From Rariglobus hedericola (GTDB taxonomy: Bacteria > Verrucomicrobiota > Verrucomicrobiia > Opitutales > Opitutaceae), in NCBI RefSeq assembly GCF_007559335.1, contig NZ_VMBG01000002.1, forward strand, positions 124,001 through 188,000: a DNA stretch of 64,000 nt, written 5' to 3'. Numbering within the stretch: position 1 is the first letter of the stretch; each line of letters opens with the position of its first letter. Both the position numbers and the translations under genes were made by a program. The notes beneath the pieces were generated by a model that did no database searches, was not told where the DNA came from, and saw only the letters and a program-made list of their open reading frames with translations. Positions 1 to 9,700 of this stretch are shown here, in pieces.

Positions 1-2
1 GA

Positions 3-1358
3 TCATTTGCCGATGCAGAAGGTCTTAAAGAGGTGGTCGAGCATGCGCTCGTTGTCGATTTTACCGGCGATCTCACCAAACGCGTCGAGGGCGCCGCGGA
101 GGTCGCTGGCGAGGAGCTCGGTCGGGCCGCTGTTCGCGACTTTGTCGCGGGCGGTATTTAAGCATTCGGTGGCGCGCCGCAGGGCGTCGGCGTGGCGGGC
201 ATTGATGGCGATGATCTCGTCGCCTTGGTCGAAGCGGAACGCATCGGCCAGGCGGGTGATATGATCACCGAGGGAGGTGATTCCGTCGCCGGTGAGAGCT
301 GAAATTGAGAGGCTGGGAAGTGCCGTGAAGGGCAGGGGGGTAGACTCGGCGAGCAGGTCGGCTTTGTTGAGGAGCACGAGGGTGTTCGCGGGGGTGAGGC
401 GTGAAGAAACCGAGTCGGGCAGGGCGGGAATAGGGCGGGTGGCATCAAGGACCCAGAGGAAAAGATCTGCTTCGGCGGCGCGCTCGAGGGTCTTGTCCAT
501 GCCAAGCTTTTCCAACGCGGCGGGGGAGGGGTTAAGGCCGGCGGTGTCGATCAGGCGCAGGCAATGGGGTCCGAGGATAATGCGCTCCTCAATGAAGTCG
601 CGCGTAGTGCCCGGTTCGGGGCTGACAAGCGCGCGATCGCGGCCAATGAGCCGGTTGAGGAGGCTGCTCTTGCCTGCGTTGGGCTCGCCGATAATTACGG
701 TTTTGATGCCATCGCGCAGGAGTTCGCCGTAGTGATGGGTGGCCAGAAGGCGGGCTGTTCCATGTAGAACGGTGTCCAATTCTTTCACGACGATTCGGCG
801 ATCTTCAGCGGGGAGATCTTCGTCGGGGAAATCGATGTAGGCTTCGATGCGCGCGAGGACGAGCAGGAGGCCTTCGGTGAGCTCGCTGAGGTGGCGTCCG
901 AGGCTTCCCCGGAGCTGTTGGTTGGCCGCGGCGAGGGCGCGTTCGCTGCGCGCGTGAATTAAATCCATAACAGCCTCGGCCTGAGATAGATCCATTTTTC
1001 CGCATAGAAAAGCGCGTTGCGTAAACTCGCCCGCTTCGGCGAGGCGAATTCCTCTCGCAAGCAGGTCATTTAGAATAGATTGCGCGATAAATGGATTTCC
1101 ATGAAGGGCGATTTCCAGCGAATCTTCGCCTGTATACGACCGTGGGGCTTGATAAAACGTAGCGAGCACATCGTCCAAAACGGCGCCCTGAAGATTGCGG
1201 TAGTCGGTGTGGCGGGCGACGCGCGGGGGCAGGGGGACGGGACCGAAGAGACCTTGGGCGAGTGAAGCGCAGTCGGGACCGCTCACGCGCACGACCGCGA
1301 TGGCGGACGTGCCCACGGGTGTAGCCAAGGCGGCGATGGTGTCGGTCGGTCGGGACAT
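3..1358 (-). CDS. mnmE: tRNA uridine-5-carboxymethylaminomethyl modification GTPase MnmE
   Basis: With MnmG this GTPase installs the cmnm5 group on wobble uridine of certain tRNAs; it acts in the cytoplasm. The 451-residue protein is close to the usual length of about 450. The N-terminal tetrahydrofolate-binding domain opens with DTIAALATPVGTSAIAVVR. The embedded G domain shows GEPNAGKSS at about residues 224-232, DTAG at about 271 and NKAD at about 331. The C-terminus is the family-typical FCIGK, whose Cys is required for modification. I chose the ATG whose product starts MSRPTDTIAALATP; an in-frame start at 1394 would add 12 residues lacking family resemblance. The stop lies at bases 3-5, so the gene is complete. 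Identification is firm. Confidence 0.96.
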   Translation of the reverse strand: MSRPTDTIAALATPVGTSAIAVVRVSGPDCASLAQGLFGPVPLPPRVARHTDYRNLQGAVLDDVLATFYQAPRSYTGEDSLEIALHGNPFIAQSILNDLLARGIRLAEAGEFTQRAFLCGKMDLSQAEAVMDLIHARSERALAAANQQLRGSLGRHLSELTEGLLLVLARIEAYIDFPDEDLPAEDRRIVVKELDTVLHGTARLLATHHYGELLRDGIKTVIIGEPNAGKSSLLNRLIGRDRALVSPEPGTTRDFIEERIILGPHCLRLIDTAGLNPSPAALEKLGMDKTLERAAEADLFLWVLDATRPIPALPDSVSSRLTPANTLVLLNKADLLAESTPLPFTALPSLSISALTGDGITSLGDHITRLADAFRFDQGDEIIAINARHADALRRATECLNTARDKVANSGPTELLASDLRGALDAFGEIAGKIDNERMLDHLFKTFCIGK

Positions 1359-1457
1359 GCCGTTCACGGAAAACGGCGGCGCACCAAAGCGCAAATAAAC
1401 ACGGGTGCCCGGGTCCCGACGGGATATTCGTCAGCCGCGAGCTGGGCTCGGAAAAAC

Positions 1458-2405
1458 TCAGGGTTTGGCGGCGGGATCGAGAGTGATCTTGGTGCCGCTG
1501 CCTTCACGGGGTTCTATTTTGAAGGCGTTTAGATCGATGCGGTTGTTGAACCGGATGCCGCCTTTTTCGAGTTGTTCGTAAGCCGCGTCGCTTTCGATGG
1601 CCGTCAGCAGGATCACGGCTTTCGAGCCGGGGGGGAAGTTAATGTAGTGGTGTTCGCCGCCGCCATAGACGCCACCATAGGCATTGCCTGAGAGGGTGAG
1701 CGTGCCGCCGGCGAGCGTGAGAACGCCATGAGTGCCTTCGGCTGCGTCGTCGAACGAGACGAGTTCGGCGAATACGTTGCCGGCCTGAAGTGTGAAAGTG
1801 GCGTTGCGGCGAAGTTTGAGTTCGCCGGCGGGAAGCGTGAGCACGGAGTCGGCGCCGTTCATGAGCACGTGGCCGGGCGTATCGCTGCCAACGATAAAAT
1901 TCGCACTCGTGCCGCCATCAAAGGTGGCATCCGTAATGGTCAGGCTTCCGCCGTTGCGAACAAAGATCCACGAAGGGCCGCCGGTTTGTTTCCAGCCGCC
2001 TTTCTTGGTCATGAGCACGGGAATCTCGACCGAGAAATCGCCTTGTCGATCCGCGTGCCAGGTTGAGGTGCCTGCGCCGATGATCACGGCGTTGGGCGTG
2101 GCGAGGGTGGTCGGGGCCGGCAAGGCGGGCGCCTTTACCGCGATGTCCGCTGCGGCGGCTTTGGTTGGTGTGGGCGTGGGTGCGGACGGTTTTACCGAGG
2201 ACGGCGGCTTGGCATTCGCAGGGGCTTTTTTGACGGGCGGAACGATCTTCAGCGGAGGCAGCGCGTTCTTGGACCAATTTTTGGCTTCGTCCCAATCGCC
2301 GTCGCGGCCCTTCCAGGTATTCTGGGCGAGCACCAGTGAGGGCGTGGCAAAGAGCGTGGCGACGAGAAGAAAACGAGGGCGAAAAAATCGAGCGAAGGGG
2401 ATCAT
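1458..2405 (-). CDS. secreted beta-strand-rich protein of unknown function
   Basis: Function is not recognised. The 315-residue product has a clear Sec signal peptide (basic start, hydrophobic core, cleavage probably after LVLA at about residue 27). The mature protein begins with NTWKGRDGDWDEAKNW, a motif common at the start of verrucomicrobial autotransporter-associated beta-strand proteins. A Pro/Ala/Lys-rich linker follows at about residues 50-95. The rest is rich in short Gly/Thr/Val strands, such as GGTLTLSGNAYGG, consistent with a beta-helix or beta-sandwich. No PEP-CTERM tail, autotransporter barrel or catalytic motif is visible. It is probably exported to the periplasm or cell surface. 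It lies alone between mnmE and the next lipoprotein-like gene. Confidence 0.7.
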   Translation of the reverse strand: MIPFARFFRPRFLLVATLFATPSLVLAQNTWKGRDGDWDEAKNWSKNALPPLKIVPPVKKAPANAKPPSSVKPSAPTPTPTKAAAADIAVKAPALPAPTTLATPNAVIIGAGTSTWHADRQGDFSVEIPVLMTKKGGWKQTGGPSWIFVRNGGSLTITDATFDGGTSANFIVGSDTPGHVLMNGADSVLTLPAGELKLRRNATFTLQAGNVFAELVSFDDAAEGTHGVLTLAGGTLTLSGNAYGGVYGGGEHHYINFPPGSKAVILLTAIESDAAYEQLEKGGIRFNNRIDLNAFKIEPREGSGTKITLDPAAKP

Positions 2406-2507
2406 GCCGGGAAGGGGTGTGTTAAAAAGCGTGTGCGTGCAGCCCGTGTTTCGCCAAGCAATAATTGCATCGAGTTGCAGGATGTCTGCTGTGCTTCTGC
2501 GAACATA

Positions 2508-2542
2508 AAAAATCCCGCCGGCGTGTGCGCGGCGGGATTTTT
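2508..2542 (-). terminator. intrinsic terminator of the 2560-4317 gene
   Basis: A perfect 12-bp stem (2508-2519 pairing with 2531-2542) encloses an 11-nt GC-rich loop. The run of A on the plus-strand left side gives a U-tract in minus-strand transcripts. It sits 18 bases past the stop of the lipoprotein-like gene. The T-run on the other side would let it work in both directions. Confidence 0.85.
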
Positions 2543-2559
2543 ATCGCGAAGGTTAAGGG

Positions 2560-4317
2560 TTACTCGGATTGATCGGAGGCGGCTGCGGGAGCGGGTTGCG
2601 GCATACCGTTTGTTTGCGTCGGGGTGGGCTTGTAGGCGCTGGCGAATTGGAAAAGTCGCACGCTTTGGGAGACGAATTTATAGGGAATCGAAATCGTCAC
2701 GGCGGCCTTGGCTTGGCTGGCGGTGACCGTGGCTTTGACGGGCTCGCCGGCGGCATAACCGTCTTTGAGCGTTTTGATCTGGGCCTGAATATCGGTGTCG
2801 GCGGCATCAAATGATGCGCCTGCAACGACGGTATCGACGATCTTTTCGCCGTGAATGGCCATCACGGCCACTTCATCGTTTTGGAGCGTGAGCTTGATGG
2901 GATGATCCACCGGACGCTTGGCGGCGATGGCGGGAAGTTTGGCACGGAGGCTCGCTTCGCTGGATGCATAAACGAGGTTACCGCCCACGACGCCGTAGTA
3001 TTGAGTGGTCTTGGTGACCTGGTCTTTTCCGCCGACCGACATCGTGGTCGTGGTGACAATGGAGCCGAATTTGGTGCCATCGATGGTCAGCGCATTTTCG
3101 GTCAGTTCTTGCTGAATCCCGGGGGCGGGCGTGGCGGGATTGAGAGATGAGGCAGCGAGCAGCATCGTGTTGGTGAATTCCTTGGAGAGGCCCATCATGT
3201 TTTTATAGGCAGCGTTGATTTCGGCCTCGGTGAATTTGCCGGTGTTGACGCCGAGCATGTCGAGTTCAGGCGCTTGAGTTCCTTTTGGCAGAGACATGTT
3301 CATCGAGATGACCGCGCCGCCGTCGTTGTGTTCTGAAAGGGAAAGGTAGGCGGCTTTGGCGGACTTGAGTGCTTCCGAACCGGAGGGGTAGGGCACGGCG
3401 CTCAACGTATCGAGAAGACCGGTTACGAATTCGATCTGGCCATGCATGTTTTGGCGCACGACAACACTGAACAGGCCGTCAGCGGGAATGGATTCAGCGA
3501 TCTTGGGCGAGGGGCTTTGGGCGTAGCGGAGGAATCGGCCGGTCGCGCTGTCGGGGAGAAATTGACCGTAATAACTTAAAGAGAGGCCCTGGTCGTTGAG
3601 ATCAAAGGAGCCACCGCCCGAGTGAAGTTGGGCGAGATAGCCCCAGAGCACGTTGGCGTAATCGAGCGCGGCTTTTTGTTCGGCAGGCGTGCGGCTCGCG
3701 AGCTTGGTTTCCAGCTGCGGGAAGATCGCGTTTTTGGCGGCGGCAAGCAGGGCTGGGGAGACGCGGCCCCACACGCGAATTTCCTCGGTTTGCGGCTGAG
3801 CGATGAAGGTGGTGATCGCCTCGGCGGATTTGATTTTGTCAAAGGACGAAGCGTCCTTCGCGATCCAGATCCACTCGCCGTGTTTCTGCAGAGCGAGGCC
3901 GCTTTGCGAAAGGAGAGACCAGATTTTACCGCCCTCCTTGAGTTTGGCAAAAGCGACGAGCGTGGGCTGCGCGGTTTTCAGTTCGTCGGCGTTCACGTCG
4001 AGCATGACGACGCCGATGTTGGAGCCGGCCTCGATTTCGGAAAACTCGGGATAGCCGAACGCGGTGAGCTGCATGAGGCCCATGCGCAGGAGGGCGGCCT
4101 CGGGGACTTCGACCATGAGCTTGTCGAGTTCGTTGCTGATGAGCTTCGGGTGGCGAAGGGTATATACAGCCTGCACGCCTTCGATTTCAGTGAGCTTCGC
4201 GGTGAACGGCTCGGGCTGGGTTTTGGCCTTGGGACTGCACGCGGTGTTGAAGCAAAGCGCGGTGACGAGCATGAGCGCGCCCAGGCTGATGAGTGAGAAA
4301 CGACGGACTGATTTCAT
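2560..4317 (-). CDS. probable exported lipoprotein of unknown function
   Basis: Function is not recognised. The chosen ATG gives 585 residues beginning with a basic, hydrophobic export signal (MKSVRRFSLISLGALML). It ends in NTAC at residues 24-27, an acceptable but imperfect lipobox because Asn at -3 is unusual. An in-frame start at 4365 would add 16 residues ahead of the signal and is less likely. The mature part is a soluble, mixed alpha/beta protein without recognisable catalytic motifs, transmembrane segments or repeats. It ends in a Pro/Ala-rich tail. A strong terminator follows and the recA terminators precede it, so it is probably a single-gene unit. An envelope location is inferred from the signal only. 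Confidence 0.65.
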   Translation of the reverse strand: MKSVRRFSLISLGALMLVTALCFNTACSPKAKTQPEPFTAKLTEIEGVQAVYTLRHPKLISNELDKLMVEVPEAALLRMGLMQLTAFGYPEFSEIEAGSNIGVVMLDVNADELKTAQPTLVAFAKLKEGGKIWSLLSQSGLALQKHGEWIWIAKDASSFDKIKSAEAITTFIAQPQTEEIRVWGRVSPALLAAAKNAIFPQLETKLASRTPAEQKAALDYANVLWGYLAQLHSGGGSFDLNDQGLSLSYYGQFLPDSATGRFLRYAQSPSPKIAESIPADGLFSVVVRQNMHGQIEFVTGLLDTLSAVPYPSGSEALKSAKAAYLSLSEHNDGGAVISMNMSLPKGTQAPELDMLGVNTGKFTEAEINAAYKNMMGLSKEFTNTMLLAASSLNPATPAPGIQQELTENALTIDGTKFGSIVTTTTMSVGGKDQVTKTTQYYGVVGGNLVYASSEASLRAKLPAIAAKRPVDHPIKLTLQNDEVAVMAIHGEKIVDTVVAGASFDAADTDIQAQIKTLKDGYAAGEPVKATVTASQAKAAVTISIPYKFVSQSVRLFQFASAYKPTPTQTNGMPQPAPAAASDQSE

Positions 4318-4370
4318 AAGATAAGGAAACTGATTTGAATGTGTGAAGCGGAGGTAAAAGGCCAAAAAAA

Positions 4371-4413
4371 ACCGGGAGTTTTGGCTCCCGGTCCGGCCTC
4401 TTTGGGAGGCCGG
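4371..4413 (-). terminator. double-hairpin terminator downstream of recA
   Basis: There are two adjacent hairpins. Stem 4371-4378 pairs with 4385-4392 over a 6-nt loop, with a run of A just left of it (4364-4371) that reads as a U-tract on the minus strand. A second perfect 8-bp stem, 4393-4400 with 4406-4413, lies nearer recA. Their position past the recA stop, at about 4471, fits Rho-independent termination of recA. Confidence 0.8.
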
Positions 4414-4470
4414 AGACTGAAAGACGGGTGTAGTTGAAATTACACTACGCCGGTGAAACGTGAGGCGGGA

Positions 4471-5547
4471 TTATTCGGCGGGTTCGGAACCGGTGACGGC
4501 GGTGCCGCCGGTCACGGTGACCTTTTCCATGATCGCCTTGGTGAGCTTGGCAGCCAGCTCGGGCTTGTCGCGCACGGCCTGCTTGGCGGCATCGCGACCC
4601 TGGCCGATGAGGTTGCCCTCGTAGGAAATCCAGGCGCCTTTTTTCTCCAGGATCTTGTGCTCAATGCCGAGGTCGATGATGGAGCCGGAGGCGGAGATGC
4701 CTTCGTCATACATGATGTCGAATTCACACTCGGTGAAGGGAGGTGCGATCTTGTTTTTGACGACCTTCAGCTTGGTGCGATTGCCGATGACCTTGCCGTC
4801 CGGGGTCTTGATCTGGTCCTTGCGGCGGATGTCGATGCGGATCGAGGAGAAGAACTTCAGTGCGCGACCACCGGAGGTGGTTTCAGGGCTGCCGAACATG
4901 ACGCCGATCTTTTCACGAATCTGATTCGTGAAAATACAAATGCACTTCGTCTTGCTGACGACGGCGGTGAGGCGGCGCATGGCTTGCGACATCAGGCGGG
5001 CCTGGCTGCCCATGGTCATATCGCCCATCTGGCCGTCGAGTTCGGCCTTGGTGATCAAGGCGGCCACGGAGTCGATGACGATGACGTCGATCGCGTTGGA
5101 GCGGATGAGCGTCTCGGTGATGTTGAGCGCGTCTTCGCCGGAGTCGGGCTGGGAGACGAGGAGGTCGTCAATCTTCACGCCGACGACGCGGGCGTATTTC
5201 GGGTCGAGCGCGTGTTCGACGTCGATGAAGGCGGCGAGACCGCCGCGGCGCTGGGCCTCGGCGATGACGCTCAAACAGAAGGTGGTTTTACCGGAGGATT
5301 CCGGTCCGTAGATCTCGATGATACGGCCGCGGGGGAGGCCTTTGCCGCCGAGGGTGAGATCGATGGCGAGCGAGCCGGTGGAGACGGTCTCGACGGTGAG
5401 TTTGTTGTTATCACCCAGGCGCATGATCGAGCCTTCGCCGAACTGTTTGGTGATGGCGCTGAGCGCGAGTTCGACGTTTTTGCGGGCGGAGGCGTCGGGG
5501 GCGACGACGGCGGTGGAGGCGGTCTTGGCGGGAGCGGCTTTAGACAT
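4471..5547 (-). CDS. recA: recombinase RecA
   Basis: RecA forms ATP-dependent filaments on single-stranded DNA, catalyses strand exchange and triggers LexA self-cleavage. The 358-residue protein matches the family size. An Ala-rich leader of about 22 residues precedes [23 protein letters not shown]. Walker [10 protein letters not shown] is at about 81-89, and Walker B-type [10 protein letters not shown] follows in the core. The DNA-binding L2 region ([18 protein letters not shown]) is intact. The C-terminal domain ends in an acidic GSEPAE. The gene is monocistronic, followed by a double hairpin. I could not see a convincing LexA box upstream, but the LexA site of this phylum is not one I can recognise by eye. 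Confidence 0.97.
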   Translation of the reverse strand: MSKAAPAKTASTAVVAPDASARKNVELALSAITKQFGEGSIMRLGDNNKLTVETVSTGSLAIDLTLGGKGLPRGRIIEIYGPESSGKTTFCLSVIAEAQRRGGLAAFIDVEHALDPKYARVVGVKIDDLLVSQPDSGEDALNITETLIRSNAIDVIVIDSVAALITKAELDGQMGDMTMGSQARLMSQAMRRLTAVVSKTKCICIFTNQIREKIGVMFGSPETTSGGRALKFFSSIRIDIRRKDQIKTPDGKVIGNRTKLKVVKNKIAPPFTECEFDIMYDEGISASGSIIDLGIEHKILEKKGAWISYEGNLIGQGRDAAKQAVRDKPELAAKLTKAIMEKVTVTGGTAVTGSEPAE

Positions 5548-5696
5548 GATGCGAAGAAGCTGACGGGTGTATTTTATGGTTTAGGAAGCGAGGCAACCGC
5601 CCCGCTGCAGAAGCTGCCAACGTGAAGCGCGGGCGGTTGCGGAAGCAAGCCAAGCGTGGTGAGCATCGCGATTTTTACGCGACCTAGGGAAAGACC

Positions 5697-6080
5697 TCAG
5701 TGTCCGCCGGTCACGGTGGCGGCTGCAGCGGCGGCCGGCTTGAAGGCGGTGGCAAAGTAGATGGCACCGACAATCAGCGCGAAACTCACGGCGTAGTTCC
5801 ACGTGAGCTTCTCTTTAAGAACCAACCAGGCGAAGACGACGAAGACGCTGAGAGTGATGGCCTCTTGGATGATCTTGAGTTGGTAGCCCGTGAAGGTGCC
5901 GCTCATATAGCCGGCGCGGTTGGCGGGGACCATCAGGCAATACTCAAAGAACGCCACACCCCAGGAAAACAAGATGACCCACAGCAGGGATTTGCCCTCC
6001 AAAAACTTAAACTTCAGGTGACCATACCAGGCCAGGGTCATGAAGATATTGGAGGCGACGAGCAGGAGGATGGTTTTCAT
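5697..6080 (-). CDS. DUF486-family small membrane protein (DMT superfamily-like)
   Basis: The 127-residue protein has four predicted transmembrane helices: about 3-20, 32-52, 72-90 and 96-115. It matches the DUF486 family pattern, with WYGHLKF after helix 1, FFEYCLMVPANR and YQLKIIQEAITL. Known members belong to the drug/metabolite transporter superfamily, but their substrate is unknown to me. It ends in an Ala-rich tail. It stands between recA and the divergently oriented glutaredoxin gene with no obvious functional link to either. Confidence 0.85.
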   Translation of the reverse strand: MKTILLLVASNIFMTLAWYGHLKFKFLEGKSLLWVILFSWGVAFFEYCLMVPANRAGYMSGTFTGYQLKIIQEAITLSVFVVFAWLVLKEKLTWNYAVSFALIVGAIYFATAFKPAAAAAATVTGGH

Positions 6081-6206
6081 CGGGAGGTGGCGAATCGTGC
6101 GCCAGCCAGTGGAGCGGAGCGGGGTGAAGTTGCAATCGCGCAGGGCACGGAGAGGGCAGGTAGGGCGCTTCGGCCCGCAAAATGCTTAAAAAGGGCAACC
6201 TTTCGC

Positions 6207-6234
6207 TTGATCGTCCATAATCGCTTTCTATAAG
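6207..6234 (+). promoter_or_regulatory. candidate sigma70-type promoter of the glutaredoxin gene
   Basis: TTGATC (6207-6212) and TATAAG (6229-6234) are separated by 16 nt and lie about 35 bases upstream of the glutaredoxin ATG at 6269. Both hexamers are close to consensus. There is no experimental support, and sigma-factor preferences of this phylum are less well known. Confidence 0.4.
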
Positions 6235-6268
6235 TTGCTACGTTTTTCGTCTCACATTTGTTCAACGC

Positions 6269-6604
6269 ATGAAAATCAAAGCCTATCTCAAGCCGTCCTG
6301 CGGCTGGTCCAACGGAGTTCGCACGATCATGCGCAAGTATAGCCTGCCGTTCGAAGACATCGATATCATCAACAACCGTAACAACTACGCGGAGATGGTT
6401 CAGAAGTCCGGCCAGCCGCTTTCTCCCTGCGTCGAAATCGACGGCGTCATGCTGGCCGATATCTCCGGCGAAGAAGTTGAAAACTATCTTCTCTCCAACG
6501 ATTTGGTTAAACCCACCGACCGTCCGGTGGATGCGGCCACCAACGCCGGCTGCTCTGATGAAGAGCACGCCAAAATGGCCACTAAAACGATTCGTTTCTT
6601 CTGA
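6269..6604 (+). CDS. glutaredoxin-like protein with a CxxS active site
   Basis: This 111-residue protein starts with a thioredoxin fold (MKIKAYLKPSCGWSNGVR). The active site is CGWS, a Cys-x-x-Ser arrangement as in monothiol-type glutaredoxins, so glutathionylation or thiol exchange by one cysteine is likely. The cis-Pro loop (LSPCVEIDG) and the C-terminal helix are present. A second part at about residues 80-105 carries another Cys (AGCSDEEH), which is unusual for a minimal glutaredoxin. It lies 143 bases upstream of gltB on the same strand. Cotranscription is possible, and a redox link to the Fe-S flavoenzyme is speculative. Confidence 0.8.
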   Translation: MKIKAYLKPSCGWSNGVRTIMRKYSLPFEDIDIINNRNNYAEMVQKSGQPLSPCVEIDGVMLADISGEEVENYLLSNDLVKPTDRPVDAATNAGCSDEEHAKMATKTIRFF

Positions 6605-6747
6605 TTCGAGGGCGCCAAAGCAACTTCTTGGGCCGGCTCTCGCCAACGCGTGACCGGCCTTTCTTTTGCTCCAAATCCGCCTTCGACCTTTCGCCCGCCG
6701 ACCTCCTGACTCGCAGTCCTCCCGACCTTCCGACCTCTCCTTTTCAC

Positions 6748-9700
6748 ATGGCCAAGATCATTCCGTCACCGCTCTACTCCCCTGAACAAGAACACGATGC
6801 CTGCGGCGTCGGGTTCATTGCCAAACTCACGGGCGAACGTTCCTATGACGTCCTCAACCGCGCGATCGCCGCGTTGAAGGCCTTGGCCCACCGCGGCGCC
6901 ATCGACGCCGATGCGGTCACGGGTGACGGCGCCGGCATCCTCACGCAGCTCCCCGTCGAGCTCTTCAAGGACTACCTCGCCGAGAAAAAGAAGCCTCTCT
7001 TCAAGGACTCCGACCTCGGCGTCGGTATGATTTTCCTGCCCAAGGGCGATGATTACGCCCAGGCCCACGCCAAGAAGATCGTCGAGGCCGCCGTCAAAAA
7101 AGAAGGTCTCGCCTGGCTCGGCTGGCGCGATGTCCCCACGGATTCCTCCTGCCTCGGTCGCAAGGCCCTCGATACCCAGCCGCTCATCGTGCAAGCCCTT
7201 GTTGCCCGTAAAGATGAGACGACTGACGACGAATTCGAGCGCAAGCTCTTCCTCGCGCAGAACTCCGCCGAGAAACAGGTCATCGAGGCCAACATCCCTG
7301 GCTTCTACATCTGCTCGTTCTCCTCGCGCACCATCGTTTACAAGGGCCTGCTCACCCCCAGCCAGATCCGCAAATACTTCGTCGATCTCAAGTCGCCGAA
7401 GTTCACCACCGCGTTCGCGATCTTCCACCAGCGTTATTCGACCAACACGTTCCCCACGTGGCACTTGGCTCATCCGTTCCGCATGATGGCGCACAACGGT
7501 GAAATCAACACCATCCGCGGTAACCGCAACCTCATGCGCGCCCGCGAAAACTCCACCGCCTACGGCGTCTGGGGCGAGCGTTTCCAGGATCTCAAGCCGC
7601 TCGTGCAGCCCGGCATGTCCGACTCCGCGACTTTCGACAACGCCCTCCAGCTCATCACGCTCGGCGGACGCAATCCGCTCAACGCCGCGATGATCATGAT
7701 GCCGCCGGCTTGGGAAAAAGACAAAAAGCTCTCCCCCGAGACCAAGGCCTTCTTCCGCTACCACGCCTGTATGATGGAGCCGTGGGATGGTCCCGCCGCC
7801 GTCGTCTTCACGGACGGCCGCACCATCGGAGCCGCCCTCGACCGCAATGGCCTCCGCCCCGCCCGTTACAAGATTTTCGACGACGGTTACTTCATCTTGG
7901 CCTCCGAAGCCGGCCTCGTGCACGACTTCCCGGGCAAGGTGGTTGAAGCCGGTCGTCTCGGACCCGGCCGCATGCTCGCGCTCGACCTCGTCACGCATAA
8001 GTTCCACCGCGACGAAGAGGTGAAGGCTCAGTTCACCGCGGATCCCCACTTCAACCAGTGGTGCGAAGAGCATCTCATCAATCTGCACAAGACCGCGCAG
8101 GTCCCCGCCGCGGCCGAGCCGGTGGCACCTTCGATCGCGACCCAGATCGCGTTCGGCTGCGACAACGACGAAACCGAACTCGTGCTCGCTCCTCTCGCCG
8201 AAGGCCTTGAGCCGACCGGTTCGATGGGCGACGACACGCCGCTCGCCGTTCTCTCGCGCCGCCCGCGTCTGCTCTACACCTACTTCAAGCAGCTCTTCGC
8301 GCAGGTCACCAATCCTCCGATCGACTCCATCCGCGAAAAAGCAGTTATGTCGCTCACGGGTTACCTCGGGGGTCGCCTTGGTCTTTTCGAGGAATTCCCG
8401 AAGACCACCGGCTTCGTCGAACTCGATTCGCCCGTCCTTTTCGATTACGAAGTCGCCGCGCTCTTCGACGTCGCGTTCCTCCAGAATCGCGTCGTGCGCG
8501 TCAGCGGATTTTTCGATGCAGTCAAGGGTCCTGACGGCCTCGAAGCCGCGCTTAAAGATCTCGCCTCGCGCGCCCAGGCCGCGGTTGAGAAGGATAACGC
8601 CAAGGTCCTGATCATTTCCGACAAGGGAGCCACTGCTGACCAGGTCGCCATCCCGATGCTTCTCGCCGTCGGTGCGGTCAACCAACAGCTCGTGCGCGCC
8701 GGCCTCCGCCTCAAGTGCGACCTCGTTGCCGAGACCGGCGAAGCCCGTGACGTTCACCACATCGCCACGTTGCTCGGTTTCGGCGTCAACGCCGTCAACC
8801 CCTACCTCGCGCTCGACGTCGTCGCCACGCTCGCTGCCTCCGGCAAGACCGCCAAACCGGTCACCGCCGAGCAAGCCCGCATCAACTACAAGACCGCGAT
8901 CGACGCCGGCCTGCTCAAGATCATGGCCAAGATGGGCATCTCCACGCTGCTCAGCTATCGCGGTGCGCAGATGTTCGAAGCCCTCGGTATTTCGCACAAG
9001 GTCATCGAGGAAAACTTCACCGGCACCCCGTCGCCCATCGGCGGCATTGGTTACGCGCAGATCGCCGAAGAGGCGCTCCGCCGCCACGCCAAGGCCTACG
9101 CCGCTCCCGCTGCGGATGCACCGGCCGGCGACCCGACCCTCGGCAACGAGGGTTACTACCGCGTCAACAAGAAGGGCGAGGGCGAGTTCCACGGTTGGAA
9201 TCCCAAGGTCGTGTCCGCGATGAACAAGTTCGTTCGCGCCGGCACCGGCACCGCCGAATCCTACCAGGACTGGAAGACCCAGTCCGACGACCACCAGCCT
9301 GTATCCATCAAAGACCTACTTAAGATCCGCTTTGACGGAGCCAAGCCCGTCGCGATCGACGAGGTCGAGGGCATCGAGGATATCCGCAAGCGTTTCACCA
9401 CGGCCGGCATGTCCCTCGGAGCGCTCTCGCCCGAGATGCACGAAGCTCTCGCGATTGCGATGAACCGCATCGGCGGCAAGTCGAACTCCGGCGAAGGCGG
9501 CGAAGATCCCGATCGTTTCAACGTCCGCGAGAACGGCGACAACGCCAACTCCGCGATCAAGCAGGTCGCCTCCGGCCGCTTCGGTGTCACCGCCGCGTAT
9601 CTGTCCTCCGCCAAGGAAATCGAAATCAAGATGGCCCAGGGCGCGAAGCCCGGCGAAGGCGGACAGCTGCCCGGCGCCAAGGTCACGCCGCTCATCGCGC

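Noticed and set aside
4453-5625. Plus-strand frame of 390 codons opposite recA
   Set aside because: It is a Gly/Asp-rich shadow of recA with no start signal or domain.
6766-9294. Long minus-strand frame of 842 codons opposite gltB
   Set aside because: It is antisense to gltB in a strongly codon-biased GC-rich gene, has a low-complexity Gly/Glu/Val/Asp-rich product and matches no family. The same applies to the frame at 9316-10941.
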